A stretch of 64,000 nucleotides of DNA from SZUA-309 sp050185825 (GTDB taxonomy: Bacteria > Pseudomonadota > Gammaproteobacteria > Pseudomonadales > Azotimanducaceae). Positions 59,505 to 64,000 of this stretch are shown piece after piece. The DNA lies in the NCBI GenBank assembly GCA_050185825.1, contig JBFWZA010000004.1:62001-126000 (forward strand), read 5' to 3'. A program made the position numbers and the translations under genes. The notes beneath the pieces were generated by a model. It ran no database searches and had not been told where the DNA came from. It saw nothing but the letters and a program-made list of their open reading frames with translations. Each line of letters begins with the position of its first letter. Within the stretch, counting starts at the first letter, position 1.

Positions 59505-59560
59505 TGTCTCCCTGGCCCTGTCTCCCTGGCCCTGTCTCCCTTGGCCCTGTCTTCCAGGGC
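59505..59560. repeat. 14-bp tandem repeats in the ku leader
   Basis: TGTCTCCCTGGCCC at 59505-59518 and 59519-59532, a 15-base variant at 59533-59547, and a decayed fourth copy. On the ku strand each unit reads GGGAGACA, a Shine-Dalgarno-like motif, stacked just upstream of the true ribosome-binding site. Confidence 0.75.
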
Positions 59561-59638
59561 TCCCTGGCTCCCGTCGCCCTTGCTGTGAGCCCGGTGCCTT
59601 CGACTTGGGCGGCTCGAGACTATAACGTAGGCCGCAGG

Positions 59639-62146
59639 ATGCCCACAAGAAGCCTCAAATCCTACCGTGACAAGCGTCTCGCCGGGGCGACGCCGGAACC
59701 CTTCGGGCGGGTGCTCACACCGGCAACGGGCAGGCTCTTCGTGGTGCAGCAGCACCACGCCTCGCACCTGCACTGGGATCTGCGTCTGGAGCTGGACGGG
59801 GTGCTGAAGTCCTGGGCCGTACCGAAAGGTCCTTCGGCGAGCACGAAGGAGAAGCGCTTCGCCGCCCTGGTAGAAGACCACCCGCTGGACTACGGCAGCT
59901 TCGAGGGCACCATTCCGGCGGGCAACTACGGCGCGGGCGAAGTGATCGTCTGGGACCGCGGCACGTGGACACCACTGGAGAATCCGCACGCCGGGTTCGA
60001 TAAGGGCAAGCTGCTCTTCGAGCTCAACGGCTTCAAGCTGCACGGCCGCTGGACCCTGGTACGTATCAAGCCGGGGCGGGGTGCATCGCGGACGGAGGTG
60101 GACGGCAGGGCCTGGCTGCTCATCAAGGAGCGTGACGCGTACGCCGACGACGACCTGGTCTACTCCGACCGCTCGGTACTGTCCGGACTCACGGCAGCCG
60201 AGCTCGTCGACCCCGGCAAGGTCGGCCGGCGCCTGCAGACCGCTGCAGGACGTCTGCCCGGTGCAAAGCCGCTGCACGAAGCGCTGAAGCCGGAGCCCAT
60301 GCTGGCCGTCTCGGGGGATCCGTTCGACAATCGGGACTGGCTGTTCGAGCTCAAGTACGACGGCTACCGGATGCTGATCGACAAGTCTGCCAACGGGCTC
60401 ACGCTGCGGTCGCGCAACGGCCACGACCTGACCGCCATCTTTCCCGAGATCGCCCGCACCGCCGCTCGGGTGCCGCCCGCGGACTTCCTGATGGACGGCG
60501 AGCTGGTCGTGCTCGATGCTCGCGGCGTTCCCGACTTCTCGCTGCTGCAGCAGCGTGCCCGGCTCTCCGGTGAGCTCGAAATCGCCCGCATGGCCATCGA
60601 GCTGCCCTGCACGTTCTTCGCCTTCGACCTGCTCACCCTGGGCGATTCCGATCTGCGCGCGGTGCCGCTCGAGAAGCGCAAGACCCTGCTCGAAAAGGTG
60701 GTGCCGCCTTTCGGCACGCTGCGTTACTCCGCACACGTGCTCGGCGACGGCAGGGCGACGTACGAAGCCGCCACCCAGCTGGGTCTCGAGGGCGTGGTGG
60801 CGAAGCGCCGCGACAGCACCTACCGCGCCGGCCGTTCCCGGGACTGGGTGAAGGCCCGGCGGCAGCGGACCGGCGACTTCGTCATCCTCGGCTGGGTGCC
60901 GAACCGCAGCAACGCCTCGGACATCGGCGCCCTGGCGCTCGGCGAGTACCGGGGGAACCGGCCCACCTACGTGGGCCGGGCCGGTTCCGGGCTGAACGAC
61001 GCGCTCCGACGCTCACTGCAGGAAACCCTCGCCGACCTGCGAACGGCGCAGCCGGCAGCGGACGTCCCGCCGGCGGAGGCCCGGGGCGTGCGCTGGGTTG
61101 CACCGGAGCTGGCCGTTGAGGTGGCCTACCGGGAGTACACGCGCGACGAGCATCTGCGCCACCCGGTCATCCAGCGCCTGCGCCCGGACAAGCCGGCGAC
61201 GGAGTGCACGGGCGGATTCGACGACCCCGGCGAGCGGTCTGTCGATCCCGCGCCCGAACCCACCGTCACGGTCACCCATCCGGACAAGGTGTTCTATCCG
61301 GAGCGCGGGCTGACCAAGCAGAACCTGGTGGACTACTACGGACACATCGCACCGTGGATGCTGCCGTACCTGGCCGACCGCCCCATCGTCCTCACCCGGT
61401 TTCCCGACGGCATCCACGGCAAGTCGTTCTATCAGCGCGACGCGCCCGACTTCGTGCCGGACTGGATCCGCCGGGAAGTGCTCTGGTCCGAATCGGCCGA
61501 ACGGGAGGTCCACTACTTCATCATCGAGTCCGCCGCGGCGCTCCGCTATCTGGCCAACCTGGGCACGATTCCCATCCACATGCTGCACGCCCGGATCTCG
61601 GACCTCGAGCATCCAGACTGGTGCGCGCTGGACCTGGACCCGAAGTCCGCACCGTTTTCCGACGTGGTGAAGCTGGCGAACGCGGTGGGCGCACTGGCGG
61701 ACGAGCTCGGACTGCCCTGCTACCCGAAGACGTCCGGCAAATCCGGATTGCATCTCTTGATCCCGCTGGCGCGTCAGCTCACCCACGACCACGCGAGGAC
61801 GCTGGCCGAGCTGATGGCCCGGGTGATCGTTGGCCGCCACCCCGGGATCGCGACGGTGGCACGCGCCATACGCTCGCGCGCCGGCAAGGTCTATGTGGAT
61901 TTCGGGCAGAACGGCCAGGGTCGTGTGCTGGTGGCGCCATTCAGCGCCCGCGCGGAACCGGCCGCCTCCGTGTCCATGCCGTTGAAGTGGTCGGAGGTCA
62001 ACGGCCGCCTGAACCCGGAGCGCTACCACCTCACCAACGCCACCCGGCGCCTCGGTCAGCTCCGCACGGATCCCATGAGCGGCGTGCTCAGCGACGAGCC
62101 GGATCTGCATCGGGCTCTGGCCCTGCTGGCCGACATCAGCCGCTGA
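59639..62146 (+). CDS. ligD: Multifunctional ATP-dependent DNA ligase LigD
   Basis: 835 residues, domain order phosphoesterase - ligase - polymerase, as in Pseudomonas. PE domain: FVVQQHHASHLHWDLRLEL. Ligase: FELKYDGYRMLI with the AMP-accepting Lys, DGELVVLD, EGVVAKRRDS. Polymerase: WCALDLDPKSAPFSDV with catalytic Asps, TSGKSGLHLLIPL. It processes and seals double-strand breaks together with Ku. A TATAAC -10 element at 59621-59626 puts the transcript start only about six bases before ATG, so the mRNA may be nearly leaderless. Confidence 0.97.
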   Translation: MPTRSLKSYRDKRLAGATPEPFGRVLTPATGRLFVVQQHHASHLHWDLRLELDGVLKSWAVPKGPSASTKEKRFAALVEDHPLDYGSFEGTIPAGNYGAGEVIVWDRGTWTPLENPHAGFDKGKLLFELNGFKLHGRWTLVRIKPGRGASRTEVDGRAWLLIKERDAYADDDLVYSDRSVLSGLTAAELVDPGKVGRRLQTAAGRLPGAKPLHEALKPEPMLAVSGDPFDNRDWLFELKYDGYRMLIDKSANGLTLRSRNGHDLTAIFPEIARTAARVPPADFLMDGELVVLDARGVPDFSLLQQRARLSGELEIARMAIELPCTFFAFDLLTLGDSDLRAVPLEKRKTLLEKVVPPFGTLRYSAHVLGDGRATYEAATQLGLEGVVAKRRDSTYRAGRSRDWVKARRQRTGDFVILGWVPNRSNASDIGALALGEYRGNRPTYVGRAGSGLNDALRRSLQETLADLRTAQPAADVPPAEARGVRWVAPELAVEVAYREYTRDEHLRHPVIQRLRPDKPATECTGGFDDPGERSVDPAPEPTVTVTHPDKVFYPERGLTKQNLVDYYGHIAPWMLPYLADRPIVLTRFPDGIHGKSFYQRDAPDFVPDWIRREVLWSESAEREVHYFIIESAAALRYLANLGTIPIHMLHARISDLEHPDWCALDLDPKSAPFSDVVKLANAVGALADELGLPCYPKTSGKSGLHLLIPLARQLTHDHARTLAELMARVIVGRHPGIATVARAIRSRAGKVYVDFGQNGQGRVLVAPFSARAEPAASVSMPLKWSEVNGRLNPERYHLTNATRRLGQLRTDPMSGVLSDEPDLHRALALLADISR

Positions 62147-62750
62147 CCGGCTCGGACTCCGTTTCCGCCTGCTTCCTGGCCTTCTTCTCCGCTTTCTCCG
62201 CTTTGTAGGCGTCCAGCTCCGCCTTGCGCTTGGACTTCAGCGATTCCTTGAGCAGGGCCACCTGCTCTTTTTCCACCGGCATGAAGCCGGGGATGGTGCA
62301 GGGCGGATTCGGGATGGCCGGACCGGGCTCGAACGCCCGGATCTGATCCAGCCGGCAGAGCTGGCTGTTGCGGGTTTCATAGACGATCGAGGCGCCGCGT
62401 CGCAACCCCGGGCAGGTGAACTGGAACTGCACCAGGTACAGCCGTTTGCCCGTGAGCTCGAACACCAGATGCCGCTGATCGAGGATGTCCGTGTCACGGA
62501 TCTCGCGGGTGAAGATGCAGCGCTCCGTCTGGGCATAGCCTTCGGGGTCGGAGGCGTTGTTCAGCAGCTCCTCAACTTCCGGCGGAAAGGCGTATCCGCC
62601 TTCTTCACCCGCCTGGCTGTCCGTCTGGCCGGTATCGCCCGCCGGCGCATCCGCGACCGGCCCGGCGGTGTCCGCGCCTTCCTCGCCTCCGGCTCCGACC
62701 GCGAGCAGGCCGGCAACCAGCAGCGCCGCGATGCGCAGGTACCGTCCCAT
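62136..62750 (-). CDS. DUF6491-like secreted protein
   Basis: 204 residues. Signal peptide (YLRIAALLVAGLLAVGAGG), acidic linker, a core CIFTREIRDTDILDQRHLVF followed by LYLVQFQFTCPGL and SQLCRLDQIRAFEPG, and a Lys/Glu-rich helical tail. The Cys pattern suits one or two disulfides. Ends 11 bases inside the end of ligD (convergent). Directly follows a paralogue whose TGA abuts its ATG. Function unknown. Confidence 0.75.
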   Translation of the reverse strand: MGRYLRIAALLVAGLLAVGAGGEEGADTAGPVADAPAGDTGQTDSQAGEEGGYAFPPEVEELLNNASDPEGYAQTERCIFTREIRDTDILDQRHLVFELTGKRLYLVQFQFTCPGLRRGASIVYETRNSQLCRLDQIRAFEPGPAIPNPPCTIPGFMPVEKEQVALLKESLKSKRKAELDAYKAEKAEKKARKQAETESEPVSG

Positions 62751-63398
62751 TCAGGTGCCCCGGATCAGCGCTGCCTGTTCCGCGCTGATCTGCTCGAAAT
62801 CACCCAGATAGCAGATGCCCTGGTAGCCCATGACAGGGCCGCCACTCAGGGTCACGTTCAGATCCATGCTGTTGGTGGGGTAGAAGGGATCGTTCTCACA
62901 CAGGCTGCTGGTGCCGCGTTGCACGAACACCGGCAGGTCGTTGAACTTCAGGCTCGGGCACCGCCGGCGCAGCTTGTTGATCCAGTGCTCCTCGCCCTTC
63001 GAGAACAGCACGTACTCCTCGTTCAGGACCTCGATCTTGCGGTAGGCATTCCGGGACAGACAGTCGCGTGTCTCCCGGTACTCGTCCGCCGAGAGTGTCT
63101 GGGCCAGCAAGGTATCGAGCCGGGCATCCAGCTCCTTGCGGCTCGCCCGCCGCTTCTTCTTCGGGCTCGCCGCGGCGCTCGCGCCCGCCGCCACGCCGCC
63201 GGCGCTGGCGACCTCGTCGGCCGCGGTATCCGACGCCGTGCGCGCGGGTTGTTCTTCCACGCCGTCTTCTGTCGCGCTGACGGCGCCCGGCGTGCCGAGC
63301 AGCAGCATCATGGCCAGAGCCGGCGCCATGAGCGCGCGTGCAGACCACACACGCGATCTCGTCACCTTCTGCATCTTCCGCATCAGCTTCTGCTTCAT
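62751..63398 (-). CDS. DUF6491-like secreted protein with basic linker
   Basis: 215 residues. Signal peptide (MAPALAMMLLLGTPGAVSA) after a basic n-region, an Ala-rich linker, a basic patch KKKRRASRKELDARL, and a core CLSRNAYRKIEVLNEEYVLF, HWINKLRRRCPSLKF, SSLCENDPFY and GICYLGDFEQI. The core parallels that of the next gene, so the pair arose by duplication or shared ancestry. GGGGAAGAAG supports ATG 63398. Confidence 0.75.
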   Translation of the reverse strand: MKQKLMRKMQKVTRSRVWSARALMAPALAMMLLLGTPGAVSATEDGVEEQPARTASDTAADEVASAGGVAAGASAAASPKKKRRASRKELDARLDTLLAQTLSADEYRETRDCLSRNAYRKIEVLNEEYVLFSKGEEHWINKLRRRCPSLKFNDLPVFVQRGTSSLCENDPFYPTNSMDLNVTLSGGPVMGYQGICYLGDFEQISAEQAALIRGT

Positions 63399-63426
63399 CT
63401 TCTTCCCCTTGTGAAGTTGAGCAGGT

Positions 63427-64000
63427 TCAGACCATCGCGAGCAGCGATGGCAGCGCTTCGGCGCTGTCCGCTTCCCACTTGCAATCGAGCCAGTCATCCG
63501 CCCGGGTCAGACCCAGATTGACCGCCGCCAGGGGCAGCGACCGGCTCTTTGCCGCCTTGATGAAACGGTAGCTCGAGTAAACCATGAGCGAGCTGCCCAC
63601 CACCAGAACGGCGTCCGAACGGTCCAGTGCGGCGGCGATCGAGTCGACCCGCGCACGGGGAACCGAGTCGCCGTAGAACACCACGTCCGGTTTCAGAACC
63701 CCCCCACACTGACACGCCGGCACCCTGAAGTCAGCAAACTGTCGGACAGCCAGAAACTCCGCATCGCCATCGGGACCGACCATCACCGGGGCCTGGCGCC
63801 AGGCGGGATTGTGCGCTTCGAGCCAGGCCTGGGTTTCCTCACGGTCTCCCGCCATTCCGCAGCTCAGGCACACCACCCGCGCCAGGTTGCCGTGCAGCTC
63901 CACGACGTTCGCCTGACCGGCCTTCTGGTGCAGCCCGTCGACGTTCTGCGTGACCACCACCTGCAGGCGACCGCGGGCTTCCAGTGCGGCCAGTGCCCGG
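63427..64000 (-). CDS. Sir2-family NAD-dependent protein deacylase, 5'-truncated by the window edge
   Basis: About 191 C-terminal residues are visible; the NAD-binding GAGxS part lies outside. The catalytic TQNVDGLHQKAG (His after the Asn-Val-Asp motif), ELHGN, zinc cysteines CLSC and CQCGG, and VGSSLMVYSSYRF are present. The frame stays open to base 64000. The last zinc pair is C-x-C rather than C-x2-C. Sirtuins release O-acetyl-ADP-ribose, the substrate of the macrodomain protein at 21219. Confidence 0.93.
   Translation of the reverse strand, partial: RALAALEARGRLQVVVTQNVDGLHQKAGQANVVELHGNLARVVCLSCGMAGDREETQAWLEAHNPAWRQAPVMVGPDGDAEFLAVRQFADFRVPACQCGGVLKPDVVFYGDSVPRARVDSIAAALDRSDAVLVVGSSLMVYSSYRFIKAAKSRSLPLAAVNLGLTRADDWLDCKWEADSAEALPSLLAMV

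Overview
The window is high-GC DNA with short intergenic gaps, many 4-base ATGA overlaps between genes, Shine-Dalgarno starts and typical proteobacterial families (Lon, DgkA, Fur, FeoAB, ApbE, CysZ, ExbB/ExbD, lipobox lipoproteins). It looks like the chromosome of a free-living aerobic gammaproteobacterium. No rRNA, tRNA, CRISPR array, phage or transposase gene was seen. Both edges cut a gene: a luciferase-like oxidoreductase on the left and a sirtuin on the right.

Layout. 1-4104: oxidoreductase, CDF metal exporter, DgkA, a zinc-ribbon membrane protein and an acyl-CoA synthetase. 4270-5750: a LitR-like MerR regulator flanked by two structured, terminator-like small RNA candidates with the same three-way-junction fold. 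5817-16901: a lipoprotein subtilase, an APH-like phosphotransferase, a MORN/Sel1 lipoprotein, two aminotransferases, a CysZ-like protein and a fused thioredoxin/haem/copper-monooxygenase/EF-hand protein. 17167-21190 (minus strand): a Pho-box-led set, plcP-agt-NUDIX-LLM-NUDIX, best read as phosphate-starvation lipid remodelling. 21219-28146: macrodomain protein, dUTPase, hydroxyacid dehydrogenase, two acyl-CoA dehydrogenases and Lon. 28858-29480: a gene-free stretch with two foldback repeats that share a core but have different, self-complementary stems. 29481-36832: acyl-CoA carboxylase subunit, small periplasmic proteins, SDR, Asp/Asn hydroxylase-like protein, M20 amidase and a DUF1932 dehydrogenase.

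36925-46514 (minus strand) is a ten-gene, tightly overlapping cluster: TlpA-like redoxin, secreted coiled-coil protein, three TPR proteins (two are lipoproteins), a small secreted protein, ExbB, two ExbD proteins and an AgmX/TonB-like protein. It resembles the Agl/Glt-type Exb/Tol motors of myxobacteria and is the best candidate here for a poorly described envelope machine.

47016-57668: ApbE, serine hydrolase, cysteine-synthase-like enzyme, enoyl-CoA hydratase, SMP-30, Ldh-type dehydrogenase, dienelactone hydrolase, SDR, Fur, and Fur-box-controlled feoAB. 57694-62146: a non-homologous end-joining module (MerR-TPR regulator, Ku, divergent LigD). 62136-64000: two adjacent DUF6491-like secreted proteins and a partial sirtuin.

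The clearest functional units are the Pho-box lipid-remodelling operon, the Exb/TPR cluster, Fur-feoAB, Ku-LigD, and the MerR regulator with its RNA pair.
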